A stretch of DNA of 64,000 nucleotides, taken from positions 192,138-256,137 of the forward strand of contig MU119235.1 in assembly GCA_014904845.1 (NCBI GenBank), given 5' to 3'. Positions 46,016-57,523 of the stretch are shown here, piece by piece (the first letter of the stretch is position 1; every line of letters starts with the position of its first letter). A program made the translations under genes and the position numbers. Source of the DNA: Acephala macrosclerotiorum (Eukaryota > Ascomycota > Leotiomycetes > Helotiales > Mollisiaceae). Below the pieces are notes generated by a model that made no database searches, was not told the DNA's origin, and worked only from the letters and a program-made list of their open reading frames with translations.

Positions 46016-47362
46016 AATAGCCGCCACATCGCATGAAAAGGAATGAAAAGCATGATTTCGCATGAGAGCGCTTAGAAGATCGGTTTTGTGAAGCCCATGC
46101 TGAGAATTGTTGACAAATACTGTCATTTTCTGGGAATTGAATGCAGATTGGAGTGGTTTCGAGACTTCAGGTATGAGGAATTTCGGTCTCGGAGGAAGTT
46201 CTATGTGGCGCTGTGCTCAACAATGGTTTAGAGTGAAATCGTGATCGAAGATCAGGAACATATTGAAGACCGTAGTAGAATCTTGAAAGAATTCGGATCC
46301 TGGAGTGAACCCGCCTGGTATCCACAACTTCAAGGGCAAAACCTTCGCCTTTTCAGGAAATTCTCAGGTCACACGGTACACAAAGAGCGGCACAAGTGTG
46401 TTTGATTGCAAGAAATAGTTGGTAAAGTGCAGATTTGGCCAGAAGAATGCCCCGAAAGCAGATCCAGGAACCGTTTGCACGTGATACCATCAATGTGAGC
46501 AGACAACATCTCAGCCTTGAAGGGCTCATTATGTAATGGAAACAGAATAAAAACGAAAAATATGATTGAAACCAAGTACCAAGACTATAAAGTGAATAAT
46601 ACGATGGAAAACGAGGCGAAAGAAGTAGATTTCATGATATGGGCACGTGCTGGTCAAAATTAGCGTTTCTGAGAGAGAACATTGTATGATACAAGAAAGA
46701 AGGCATGCTAGAAATAAGGGAGAATAAGTTCAAAGTCAGTGTCGATGGACAAGATATAGGAACCTTAAAAAAAAGAGGTCCAACGGTTCATGAATACCAG
46801 GCTTTTGGACATTTCCGCGGACACACGTGATAGGGATGATGGCGAAGTTGGGCAAAGAGCATACGAAAGCAAAGAAAGGAGGGAACAAAGTAAATATGCT
46901 CTACTAGAGAGAATGACAAGGGTTGGCAGCCTCGCTGGCCTCAAAGAACGCTCAAACTCGAGAATCAGCTCTTCGTGGCTTTGATGTTCTGGATCTTCGG
47001 CTAGTGCTGCCGGTGCTTATTCCCGATCACAACAAAAAAATCTCTAGAAAAATAACAAACAAATATATCAGTGAAAGAAAACTTGCAAAAGAAACATCTG
47101 GTTCTAATCTATTGATTGAGACCTAGAAAAGTGCCGTGTGAGCGTTGCAAGTGCCCAATATAGTTAAGTGTTTGGGCAGTGTGGCGCAGCATCCCGCTCC
47201 CGCTTCAAATTGTGGAACACTTCCCAGGACATGACATGGGACCCAATGAAATGGGTTTCTGCTACATTGGTGAGTTCTGCACAGCCCCCACAAATGTTCA
47301 CAGCCTTCAAATTTGTATTATATATTTAAATAAGCACTCCTGCCTTCATAACAAGCAATCAA
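46016..47362. other. Intergenic, no supported gene
   Basis: About 1.35 kb. Short frames near 46,790-47,126 and on the opposite strand show no domain. An ACGTG core occurs at 46,644. Confidence 0.35.
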
Positions 47363-47451
47363 GTCCCGTTGGTCTAGTGGTATGATTCTCGCTTAGGGTT
47401 TACCTTAAGTTTATATGCGAGAGGCCCCGCGTTCGAATCGCGGATGGGACC
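47363..47451 (+). tRNA. tRNA-Pro (anticodon AGG) with 17-nt intron
   Basis: Acceptor stem GTCCCGT pairs with ATGGGAC (one G-U), with discriminator C at 47,451. The D-arm contains GGTCTAGTGGTATGAT. The anticodon stem TCTCGC/GCGAGA encloses loop TTAGGGT with AGG at positions 34-36. A 17-nt intron (47,399-47,415, TTTACC...) sits at the canonical site after base 37. The T-arm is CCGCG TTCGAAT CGCGG. The mature length is 72 nt. Eukaryotic tRNA-Pro(AGG) genes share this core closely. A T-run follows at about 47,459. Confidence 0.95.
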
Positions 47452-47933
47452 ATTGTTTATTTTTTTGCATTTCATCTGAATCAATTTAGTGGTGTTTTGG
47501 TCGAGATATGCGGGTTTGAAGTCGAGAGACCGTTCTGGCTTGTCCGCTGTGAAATGTGTTTTTTGCAGCACGCTAGCGTGGTTTTAGGCGAGAGCCTGCC
47601 AGGAACATCCAAATTTTGGCTTCCTTTTCATTCAGTTTTGTTCTGAATTTTTCAGTTGTTGGTTTTTTGATCTTCTGAATAGCTCTCAGCTTCACCTTCA
47701 AACCATTTCTTTCTGGTACCTCCCGTCTGGAATTCTTCTACTTCTTTGCATTACTGTACCCGGGGAGGCAGCAGCGCTTCGCGCAGACGCCCTCCGGAGG
47801 TCGTCCATCAGCGATGTGTGGCCTCGCTTAAATTCAGGGGGCTGGGAATTCCCTCTCCACCAGCCTTTTTTTTAAAGATACAATTTTATCTTCAAGCTTT
47901 CATTGATCGAAATAAAAGGCAAATATGGACAAC

Positions 47934-47979
47934 GGACCCATCCGCGATTCGGACGCGGGGCCTTGAAGCTATATTCAAG
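47934..47979 (-). other. Inverted partial copy of tRNA-Pro 3' half
   Basis: The minus strand reads GCCCCGCGTCCGAATCGCGG then ATGGGTCC, matching the anticodon-stem-to-acceptor half of the tRNA at 47,363 with a few changes. The similarity continues weakly into the 3' flank. The 5' half is missing, so this is a tRNA relic about 500 bp away in inverted orientation. Confidence 0.65.
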
Positions 47980-48422
47980 TATTTGAGGGGCGGCCAAGTG
48001 GGTTTTTAAGAACGTCAGGCTCTTGGCGAGACTTCCACCAATGTCGCATTGATTCCATGTGTTTAAGCCATAAGTATAGTCTCTCGAATTTGTTTCCCCT
48101 CAAAAGCTAAAGATTTAGTCTTGAATTCTTCGAATTCTTGCATCCATAGAGATTCTCCATATCTTGCGTAGTAGTTTCAGTACTCGGAGCCTGCTCATAC
48201 CTCACAAGTTGTAATTCTTGAGCATAGCACCAAAGACACTCCCATTCATTTTCAGATCTCAGAGTGTAAGGCGACTAGGAATTATCTTGTCTGATTTTCG
48301 TCTCTCGCGTGATGCTGAATTCATACCCATGTCCTTGTCCAGAGAAGCAAACAAACATAGGCATCCACCATCTCCAGCTCTTGCCCCCGTTTTCGATCTT
48401 TATCTTTCGCATCTCCACCAAG
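47980..48422. other. Spacer, no gene seen
   Basis: Between the tRNA relic and the first F-box remnant. No supported feature. Confidence 0.3.
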
Positions 48423-49803
48423 ATGGCGAGCACCGCTACAAGCGGGGTAAGAATTCAACAGATCTCAAAAGAGACCAAGGAACTAAGCACAGTGACGATG
48501 TCTAGTGCCTGATCTTTGGATTGGTGAGTTCACCTTTTCATTCTGTCAATGTTTACTTGTCGAGAGATAACGCAGAGCGCGAGTCTATTTCTACAAGACG
48601 GTTTAATCGTAGTGTATCATTTTACACAAGAACAGTTTCTAGCTTAGTATTCATTCATTGAAGAACCCCTCAATTACCTTATAGTTAACTCTCAAGTTAG
48701 CGAGATTGCGAATTCTACCGATGTTTTGTTCGGAATCCACGCCGTTTATTACCCAGTATCAATCGATTCGCTAACACTTGGTCCCAGCTGTCGAAGACTT
48801 TGCGGAAGGCTCCCCGAGTCTGCGAACGATGGCATATCATTTCTTCGGCGTGAGTGCACAGGGACATCGACTTCACCTTCAACGTCTGTTCACAGCAGCG
48901 GAATCACGATATTCTTCGTCAACTCGGCACAACCTGTCCAATGCCGAAAAATGCCCGTACCATTCGGATCAATGATTGGCCTCCACCATCAGGCGTTGGG
49001 TACTTGGGCCAGATCTTGTCGGTTCCGAAAAGTCCAAACAATCGGATACAGGACAGGTGAGACATGATGAAGGATCGGAAGGTCAGCTATAACAGTTACT
49101 TGCTGTTATCCCTAGCTTGAATTTGCAAAAAATAATGTAGGTTATGCAAGATCTGCTTGCTTATCCACGCACTTATTGGTTGAAGTTGGGCAGGCAGCCC
49201 TTCTATTCCGGGTTCAATCCTTACTGTCGTCGTACAGCAAATATCTTTGGGATTCGAAATTGTACTTCGGAACAAAAGCTCATTCTAGATTATTATAGGT
49301 GAGCTACCTCGCACACTCCTGGCCCTACTCAAAGCACTGGACACCTAAAAGATCGCGAATATGACTAAACTCGAGTTCGATATCTCCGCATACCAAGATC
49401 TCATCAGAAAAATTGGCATGGGTATACGAGCAATTCCAAGGCTCGATATTCTCTCGTTGCGCGCTTTCTCTCCCCTGCCCTATGACGACGATACATTCCT
49501 TTGGTTGACCGACATCAAGTCACCATTTCCGCCCATCTGTGGGCTACATCTGACGAGCTTCATGCATGACATCAAGAATCGACACGAATGGGTGTAACTT
49601 ATTCAATGGTCTGAGATTGTTGTGTTCTCGACAAATTGCAATGAGTTCTTTGGAAAATTTCACATGCCGAAGTTGGAAGTACTGGGGCTCCTGGGCCCTG
49701 GAGATGAATTAGACGAAGATAGGATACAAAAATATCTCTTAGGCTGCCAGAAATTGAGTCACCTGGCGATGGCTAATAGTCATTTTCTAGATAAACATGT
49801 CTG
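48423..49803 (+). pseudogene. Decayed F-box-like gene, copy 1
   Basis: Parallels the gene at 51,259 block by block. A start region is MASTATSGVRIQQ; an F-box end KAPRVCERWHIISS follows an intron-like gap ending in CCAG at about 48,787. Then come DIDFTFNVCSQQRNHDIL, ARTIRINDWPPPSGVG, LIQWSEIVVFSTNCNEFFGK and YLLGCQKLSHL. A TGA lies in frame just after the F-box piece at about 48,850, and a TAA interrupts before LIQWSE at about 49,595; other parts are lost or shifted. F-box proteins recruit substrates to SCF ubiquitin ligases. This copy cannot make a full protein. Confidence 0.7.
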
Positions 49804-49821
49804 ATATCGGCACAAAGATAC

Positions 49822-50029
49822 TGTTGGTATCACCAGGGATACTTATTACTAGTAATAGGCCAGAAACGAAGTAAATAGATAGACTGAATGATTCGTTGAT
49901 TGATTGTAAGTTGTAAATCTAATAAACGCGCAAAAGTCGAAGGATATAATCTCAACTCTAGTGCAAGAGGTGCTAGTCCTAATCTGGCCTAGTGCCACAC
50001 GTGACTACTAGACTGATATTATACCCACA
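49822..50029 (+). mobile_element. Solo LTR (208 bp) with 5-bp target duplication
   Basis: Begins TGTTGGTATCACCAGGGAT and ends TATACCCACA (TG...CA ends). It is flanked by GATAC on both sides (49,817-49,821 and 50,030-50,034), the 5-bp duplication of LTR retrotransposons. A second copy of the same sequence lies inverted at 59,379-59,580. No internal retrotransposon genes are next to it, so it is a solo LTR. It lies against the 3' end of the decayed F-box copy 1. Confidence 0.88.
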
Positions 50030-50034
50030 GATAC

Positions 50035-51258
50035 TCTGACCTCTCTTGGGATATGGTCGGGATATTACAGTGACAGATTTTCGATCGCCGAGGACATCCT
50101 TCGCAACCTCAACCACGCCCCATCCCAGACCATCTTGCCCTGGAAGTCTGTGACGAATGCCTTAAATACCCTCCAAGGATCCTCGTCGCTCCGCGTTCTC
50201 AATAAAAGGCTCCATCGGGAATCCCAAATGCTTGGATTCGTCAGCCAGAGATTTGATAAGCGGCTTGCTATGGATACGACACCTGGAACTTCATTTCGAG
50301 CAGAGCGCCCCCATCACCTTCGAGTCTTGCAAGATTATATGGCACCTGCTCTGGAAGTCTTTACTTAAGCACGGTAGATCAATGTTTGGACAGACCTAGC
50401 GGCCTCGATTACAGCGACTTGGCGTGAACCAGTCTCTTAGAGGAAGAGAGGGTTCACGGAACACATCTATTATTCACTTCGAGATCACCTTATCCGAACG
50501 CCCCAGCGCCGCTGACGAAGGAATGTGTATCATCAAGAATGTGGAGTTGGAGAGTTTGAAACAATTTCGAAGACGATATTCAGGTGATTGTCGTAGCCTT
50601 AAAGACTTGGCAAGGACTCGGGAGAGGCTCGCTTAGACCGGGCAAGATGCAATCTAGGTGCTCCGCGACAAGAGGGCGAAGGCTACTTGTCACGATTGAG
50701 AACGGTCGGGAATATTTATCTCATATCGTTTCAGCGAGAAAGTCTTTTCATTTCGGGTTTGTTTGGGAGCGAAGACAGCTTTTTAAGCTATTTTCATTCG
50801 GCAAACTTGAAAACATACATATTTAGTTAGCAAAACAAATCTCGGCCATTGCATTACGGCATCCTTCACAGCTTTCTTGTGTACATAGCATACTTGAAGC
50901 AGATGTGCAAATTGTCCTCATGGATCACGGAATGTGGGTGAGCAGGAGAACTTAGATCAGAGGAGAGTGAGGCCCGCTAATTTCCAGCGCGTGCACGCTA
51001 TATTTTCAGGCTTCTCAGCGCTGAAAAATCACTATACTAGCCCATCGCACAACGCATGGAAAGGAAAGGCTCAACAACTCAAAAAAAGTATACGACTCGC
51101 AGTTAACGTTTCAAACAATTTCTATTGATTTGACATGAATGTAAAGTGGTTATGGTGCCTAACCTGAATAGGAATAGTTCTAGCGCCTTCAGCTGGCTAC
51201 CCCCTCAACTTAACCTCAAGTTCTTCCTTCGATCTTCATCACAATAGAGAAAGTCACG
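50035..51258. other. Coding-like relics and promoter of F-box copy 2
   Basis: Reading frames at 50,135-50,368 (ILPWKSVTNALNTLQGSSSL) and 50,424-50,826 look like eroded coding sequence rather than chance. They may be the 3' part of F-box copy 1 cut off by the solo LTR, but I cannot align them with confidence. The last 150 bases should carry the promoter of copy 2. Confidence 0.3.
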
Positions 51259-53069
51259 ATGACAACTCCCTCTGCAACGCACTCGACGATGCCATCTGCC
51301 GAGGGAGAGGATGAAACCTCTTGCATCCACAGAATCACCGCATTGAAGGATGACGAATTGTCCATGATCTTCGCGCTGGTAAGTCTCCCACCCCATCAAA
51401 ACCCCATCAAAACTCCATCTTCTCCATCAAAATACGCGCTCAGCGAGAAGTTATACTATCCCCCGCCGTTTTCAAGTCCAATCGTACATCTCTTAGTTTT
51501 CTTGCCACTGCAGCAGCTCGGCGTGATCTCTGATATGCCAAAAGACCTTATCACGTGCCCACAGTCCATGATACTCGTGCTGATATCTTGCCAGCTCCCT
51601 AGAAACGCCCTTACAAATGTCGCTCGCGTCTGCAAACGATGGAATAAAATCTCGACCCCACAGATAAACCTTCTTGTAGAGTTTGTCTTCAGCATTGGAT
51701 CCCAACAACGAAATCACAGCCTCCTCCAAAGTCTTCTGAACAAAAGCTCAACCGTTGCCCGGCAAATTCGTGTAATCAAAATTAAAGACTGGCCACCGCC
51801 AAGTGGAGTCGAGATAGAAAGGGGAAAGGAGTTCGATGTGGTGGAGATTGGAGACGAAGATAGCGAGCAAGCTCTCCAACCACTGGCTCAGCTACATCAA
51901 TTGATTTGGCTCATACCCAACTTGCCACTGTCAAAGTTTATGTACGTGTTCCAAAATCGATTACTGCCTAGTTATTCGCTACAGATGGGCTGGAAAACTG
52001 ACAATCCCTACTACTCTCTTGCGCATGGTGTCACAGCAGTCCTCCTTAGACTTTGAGATCCTGAGTTCAGAATTTGGACAGCCACTTTTACCTGAAATTT
52101 GCCGGCTGCCTCGGAGACACCTCAAGCTCATCGAAACAATGCATTGCATGAAGGCAGTAAACATCACCAGACTCGAGTTCTGTGTTCCTATCTCCTGGGA
52201 GAATACACGTCTGGTGCGACTCCTTGGAAAGCTCATACGCGCTAGTTCGAGACTCCGGAACCTGACCTTATCGCTATTCTACCTACGGTACCACTACGCC
52301 ATAAAGAAGTGCTGATGTGCCCTTGGGAGACAAGAGGAGCAAATATTCAACCATTTCCACCAATCCAAGAGCTTCGTCTTGAAAAGTTCAAATTGGATAT
52401 TGAATCAGCACGAGACCGAGACTCTTGGAAGCGGCTCATTCAATGGTCCGAAGTCGTTAATTTTACAACAGATTGCAACTTGTTCTTCAGCGAGTACAGC
52501 ATGCCAAATTTGAAGCAGCTAAAGCTCCTTGATAGGTTTGAGCCTCCGGATTACGCACTCCCAACGGGCCAGTTTTACAAGATGATGGATGCATTTTAAC
52601 TTAGCCAAAAAGCATCGCGAGAATGTCTTCTTGGGTGCCCACCACTGACTCACCTAGAAGTTTCCATGAATTCCTACTGGACAAAGCCGTTTGGGGGCGC
52701 CACAGAAAGACCTTGGTGTATCTAAAGATGCTTGCTTGTCGCATGTTGAGAACAACCACCTTCCAAGGGCAAATCATCCGCGGGCTTTCCGGTCTACCCA
52801 TGCTAACACATTTTCTTGTTGACATTATCCCACCATTGCTACCCGGCACTATTGCACGAGCTGAGCCCCCTTCCATGAACACTATCTGGTACGACATCAT
52901 GGGTTTGACACCAGGTCTTGTATGGGTACAACGCCTCGAACTGGACCTCAGCTATGTGCTAGCTTCAATCGGCTTCCAGTATTGCAAGGAGTTTTGGGCC
53001 GACATTTGGCAAGCAATTCTCGGGCATGGTACTAACTTACTTGGTTCGGACTACCGTCCTCGTCTATGA
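51259..53069 (+). pseudogene. F-box protein gene, copy 2, apparently decaying
   Basis: ATG at 51,259. LKDDELSMIFAL joins LPRNALTNVARVCKRWNKIS across a 216-nt intron (51,379-51,594) to make an F-box. It continues with SIGSQQRNHSLLQ, IRVIKIKDWPPPSGVEIE and an acidic region to 52,056. Leucine-rich sequence then continues in other frames: TRLEFCVPISWENTR (52,150-52,312), LRLEKFKLDIESARD and LIQWSEVVNFTTDCN (52,370-52,600), then LVYLKMLACRMLRTT to 53,069. An intron near 51,940-52,050 could explain the first switch. The frame change near 52,310, the stop at about 52,598 and the change near 52,700 lack splice sites I trust. It could be an intact gene with odd introns, but decay is more likely. SCF substrate adaptor by family. 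Confidence 0.6.
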
Positions 53070-53679
53070 CAGCTCGACCTCAAGTATCGAAAATAGGGTG
53101 GATGGAAGGGAACGCGAACCGGCAGACATTTCAGAGTGACTTTCTCCGAAACTCCTAATGCAGCGGGACAGGCCGACCGTTCCGTGATCAGCTTGGAGTG
53201 AGAGCATTTGAAACGTTGGGGAAAAGAGCATCAGGAGTCTCCGGGATGTCGCGGCTATAGGAGTACCGTGGGAAGATGGAACAAGGCTGCCTCTGCAATG
53301 CTAAGCACCCCAAATTCTCCGAATTCTCTGTTTATGGAATCGGGCGGAGATGACGTCAGCGAAAGCGAACTACTCGCCCTGGTTCTGATCTGATGCAGAC
53401 CACGAGCATCATTTGCTTAATTCTGGTTGAAGTACTCTTTAATCGCGCTCAGATTCTATCACATCCTGGCCGACATCACACGGAATCTCTCAAAATCCTC
53501 AGTACCCCGGCCGAGCTCCAAAAAAGCGAGAGCAGCACAACAACCGTACTCAACGGCACCGATGCATTTTGCAAATCTCCGGGATGAAAATATACCCACC
53601 AACCCCAAAACCCAAAAGTTCCTCCCAGAATCAGAATATGGTATATGACTAGCCCTACGAAAGAAATGGTGTACTAGGC
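53070..53679. other. Intergenic spacer
   Basis: 600 bases between the end of F-box copy 2 and the stop of the next minus-strand gene. No supported gene. Confidence 0.35.
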
Positions 53680-54692
53680 TTAGATACTCCATGCGAACTC
53701 TGCAGAGCCGACTTGGACTTCAAGAGCACCTCTCCGTTTAGGTATCCGCTCGATGGCAAAGTTGCCATTGGGAGACTCAACACAATCATGAAGCTTCGAA
53801 AACGGACATTCTGAGGAGCAAGATGTAAAAGCGAGCTCAAATTCATGTGGTGAAATCGGGGGGATCTCGGCATGTGGTGGGTGCGGTGTATACTCATATT
53901 TTGGATCTGTAGGGACGTCTTTCCCTCGATGGATGATTCTATTGGCCCGGATTTTTTCGAACTGGGAGTTTCAGTTAATTAGACAATGAGTGATTGAGCG
54001 GAAGAGATCATCACCTTGACAAAATCACAATAACGAAGTCTCCATACTGAAAACAAGAACCTCCAGCGTCCACGCATCTTCTTATATTTCTGACGAAGGT
54101 CTCGGAAGAAAGCCCCATCGTTAGTATATTGTTTGGTATCTAGCTGGGCTAGTTGAAGTGTCGGGCCCGTCCTGTGTACGCCGAATAGGACAAACAGTTG
54201 GGTGTTAAGGCTATCACCAAGGCTGATCTGTACATCTTGTTGGCTCGGCCGAGAGGAAGGCTGAGAGAAACCAGTGGACATGTTCGTCGGCGATGAACTC
54301 TGTTCTGAAGATGACGCTGCTGCAGTTGCGGTACTGACACTATCTTCGGATGAACCAAACGAGTTAAACGTTTGTAGGACGATAGTAGCGGCGGCTTGAA
54401 CAACATTGGCGATGCTTGGCGTTCTATTGCATTTGAAGTCTTTCCTCTTGCACAAATGTCTATTGAAGCATGCCCCTCTTCGTTGAACTTCTGAAGCGAT
54501 CAATAATTGATTTCTCGGTCATGTGCGGAATCTTATGCTCAGCGCTGAAGGAGAGGCCAAAAGTGCGAAGCGAAGACAAAAGGCAGCCCCTGAAAAAGCC
54601 TAGCGTCATGCAGGCGCCTCCAAAGGTCAGGCTCCCAGCAATTGCTATTGCTGCCTTTGGATCTGCAAAGACTTACCGTAAGGTTGTTGCAT
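53680..54692 (-). CDS. Conserved fungal protein with RYCDFVKFEKIRANRI core
   Basis: Exons on the minus strand: 54692-54677, 54490-54015, 53961-53680; 774 nt, 257 residues. A 53-nt intron joins RYCDFVK to FEKIRANRIIH. The core, from TLQLAQLDTKQYTNDGAFF through RDLRQKYKKMRGRWRF and PPISPHEFELAF to the C-terminus IERIPKRRGALE, is a pattern I know as common in filamentous ascomycetes without an assigned role. A Ser/Thr/Gln-rich linker precedes it. The 16-nt first exon is chosen because its perfect GTAAGT donor fits the phase of the CTTCAG acceptor; this is the weakest part. No signal peptide. Confidence 0.7.
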
Positions 54693-55123
54693 ATGCTGCC
54701 CAGTCCCATATACTAATGAATGCACAAGGTTATGAAAAAGGCGACGCCGCTCTGGGTCGCGGCAGAGAATACGACTGGATCACGAGCCATGCCAAAAGGG
54801 TTGACAGCAAGTTCAGCTACTATTCAATCTACCTTACATATTGCAAATTCATGTCACCATATGTATATGGTTAAATGACATAAAGCGAGCCTTCATCCCG
54901 ATCCGGCTTTCGAATCGCGGTATCTCCTTGGAGCACCGAGCACGAACATCTGGTCCTCGACTCAAGATGCTCGTAACGGAATCTCCCTGAAGCGCCCCAC
55001 TCACCACATATCCGCGCAGAACAAATTCAAGAGCGACATACTTACCTCCAAATGGTAGAGCCATAACGTATAAATGTGGGACAAGAGCCCAGATAATCGT
55101 TCGCAATTTTCCATAACATCGTG
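54693..55123. other. Short spacer between minus-strand genes
   Basis: Promoter of the preceding gene and 3' flank of the DUF6590 gene. No gene seen. Confidence 0.35.
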
Positions 55124-56937
55124 TCAATGATCCTTTTCCTTTCCCGTTTGATCAAAAATCTTGGGTTCACAAGTCATGTGGAGCTTGTTTGACCAGACTT
55201 CATCAAAGTCCGTCAAAAGTCGACGTTGTGACCATTCAGCGATCCAACCAATGAAGAAAACCTTCACATTGTGCTCAACCGTGTATATTTTCGCATAGTT
55301 AATGCGTGATTCTGGTAGCAAAACATCTCTGTGCGTCTTGCCAACCATTTGAACAGGCTGGAGAATAAGACTTTCGCCTCGAAGAGGTAAAGGAGGGTCT
55401 GGCCCGGTATATATGATCGCATGACTCTCGTGCTTCACGCCTCCTTTCGTCGTAGCTTGATGCTTATACGTAAGAATCGGCCTGCATATGTTAGCCAATG
55501 TACATCAAAAAGGGCAAAGAGTGCTCACAAGCATTGAGAGTGACCGAAGTCTGTCGCAACAATAACAAATCGACGGACGGACGAGTAGACTTCCTCTCCA
55601 TGTCTGCCAACCCAGTAGTCGGTCGTTGCATCTGTGGCATCGGATGTTGTACTGGGCCTCGAGTTCTCGCCGCGTGGCTCAGACCAAACTACTTTGAATA
55701 TCTGTTTGTTCGAATGTGAGACTAGGGAGTGAAAGTTAATTAATGCTACACTGACATGACCTGGCTTGAACTTGTCTGACGACTGCACCCTGAACCCTAT
55801 AAAGGTGAGTATTATAAGAAAGGGCAGGGGCTGTTTACGTACGCGAGTCAAGCTTCTCGTGGGTCCCTCTCGTGTTGGAAACGATCTTTCTGCGAATATG
55901 ATCCCGAGTATACCCCTCTGAGATAGCATTCGGGACTTCTAAGGGCTCGAGTGGTGCACTCTGCATTCCTTCTTCAGGTCAGCGCCCATGCAAAAGAGTG
56001 TTGAAGTCTAATGAGGTGGCTTCTACCAGGAGTGATAGTCGCCTGTGAAGTATATGACTGGCTCATAAGAGCTGGATCATTGCCAAGGTCGCCATAGTCT
56101 GCTTCTTGTAGAGGAGAGGTCGAGGTGTTGATGGGAGCAACAAAATAACCTGTAGAGGATGTCAGCGAAGGAAATTCCTCCCGAACTTCCTAACTCTCAC
56201 TTGTGCGTTTTGCCACGAAGTTTGAAGAAGAAGCTCCCATATAGCTTGATTTTGTTCCAGAAGATGAATACATCGAGGATTCTCGGGGATATTCTGCTGG
56301 GGTTCTGTACGGGTCCATCACTGCCACCATATTTGACTGATAGTTGCCTATCTAATCTGTTAGCATAGGGTCAACCACCACCAGTTTCCACGCACCAATT
56401 TGTTGTGTATCTGCAGGCTCTTGATAGCCTCTCTGTTGATAGTAATATTCATCTTGATAGCGACTTGTACCTTGCTCATTCAAAGAGGTGTTTGCAAAGT
56501 CTTCTGATAGATCTTCTATGGGGTCTTTTGTAAATGCAGACGCCTGTCCTCGATATTCATACGAATCTCCTCCATAGTAGTGCTGCGACCCATCGAAGGA
56601 GCTACTAGTAGTATTGTTGTCTTCGTATTCGTCTGTTGTAGAGGGAACAATACTCCTCGGTGTTGTGGCGTCCGGAAGGGTAGCTGTGCTTTCGGAAACC
56701 TCTTTGCCTGTCGCATCCCGGGCTTAGTGAGAATGATAACGTGAAGGAAAAACGTTGAAAGAATCAACAAAGATAGTGTGTTGTGACTGAAGGAGATACT
56801 CTACCTTTCGAGTTGGTTCGGTATCGATAGTACTTTCCCTTCCCTTCGTTCCAGACCCACTCAGACCAGTCGTATTTCCCTTCGGTCCGACCCGAGCTCC
56901 CGCGTCCACTACCCCTGCCAGACCTTGTAGCCGACAT
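55124..56937 (-). CDS. DUF6590 domain protein, paralogue A
   Basis: About eight exons from the ATG at 56,937 (first exon 56937-56805) to the TGA at 55,124. The N-terminus, RGSGRGSSGRTEG then YDWSEWVWNEGKGKYYRYR, ends in NSKG at the first splice site. A long Tyr/Gln/Ser-rich disordered middle follows. The C-terminal domain starts near FRVQSSDKFKPGHIFKVVWSEP and contains YSSVRRFVIVATDFGHSQCL, PILTYKHQ, SHAIIYTGPDPP and SRINYAKIYTVEHNVKV, the recognisable DUF6590 pattern. Function unknown in all fungi. Intron phases agree through the middle exons, so the gene looks intact. It shares its whole layout with the gene at 62,203. Confidence 0.82.
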
Positions 56938-56947
56938 AGAAGAATTG

Positions 56948-57031
56948 GAGGCCGTCAGGATTTGAACCGGGCCATGGATACCGGGAGGTCGGTGTGCCCA
57001 GTCGCCCCGACAGCCTGACTACCAGCTCAAA
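56948..57031 (-). other. tRNA-like sequence, probably a relic
   Basis: The minus strand reads TTGAGCTGGTAGTCAGGCTG, a hairpin GTCGG...CCGAC with a 14-nt loop, and CCCGGTTCAAATCC before GGCCTCCA. The B-box-like GGTTCAAATCC and D-arm-like part suggest a tRNA. The T-stem pairs poorly and no 5' acceptor strand matching GGCCTCC is visible. It lies immediately upstream of the DUF6590 A start codon. Could be a tRNA pseudogene or SINE piece. Confidence 0.35.
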
Positions 57032-57523
57032 TAGACAAAAGATTTGAGCCGCACGATAGAGCACGATAGAGCACGACCCACTTGACACTTGCGACTCCAT
57101 TGCCACAAAGCACACACAACCTAATGCGGTTAAAGCATGCGAAAAAGAGGGTGGTTCTATCGCCGATGTGATTGGCTTCATAATCTGGATGGGTTGCTGC
57201 AACCCGGCAATAGTGGCACCGAACCTTGTGAGTCAGGGGGGCAGTTGTCAACACGACGATGTTTCATGGCTGCAATGCACTTGCTGCTCTTAGCAAGCGA
57301 TGGTAACGGGGCTCATGTGCCCCCACCGGAGCTCGTGGTATCAGACGAAAAGAGGGCGGACTAGCGAGATCTTACCATACCCACTGACTCTATTAAAGCC
57401 GGCCTTCGTGTAGCTCTGCTGAGAAAAATAAGTTCTACGTTCGCATGAGAAACCTAGTCCCTTCTGCTCCAAATACCGCACCTTCTGACCGCTATTTATT
57501 GCTATTGCAGAGAAGCTGAAGTG
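57032..57523. promoter_or_regulatory. Divergent intergenic region
   Basis: Between DUF6590 A (-) and the coiled-coil gene (+). It contains three near-perfect copies of GAGCACGA/ATAGAGCACGAT at 57,051-57,075. No gene seen. Confidence 0.4.

Noticed and set aside
46790..47126. Two overlapping short frames before the tRNA gene
   Set aside because: Neither strand gives a protein with recognisable features; evidence insufficient for a gene.
54470..54874. 134-codon plus-strand frame over the start of the RYCDFVK-family gene
   Set aside because: It is antisense to a gene model with consistent phases and has no recognisable domain.
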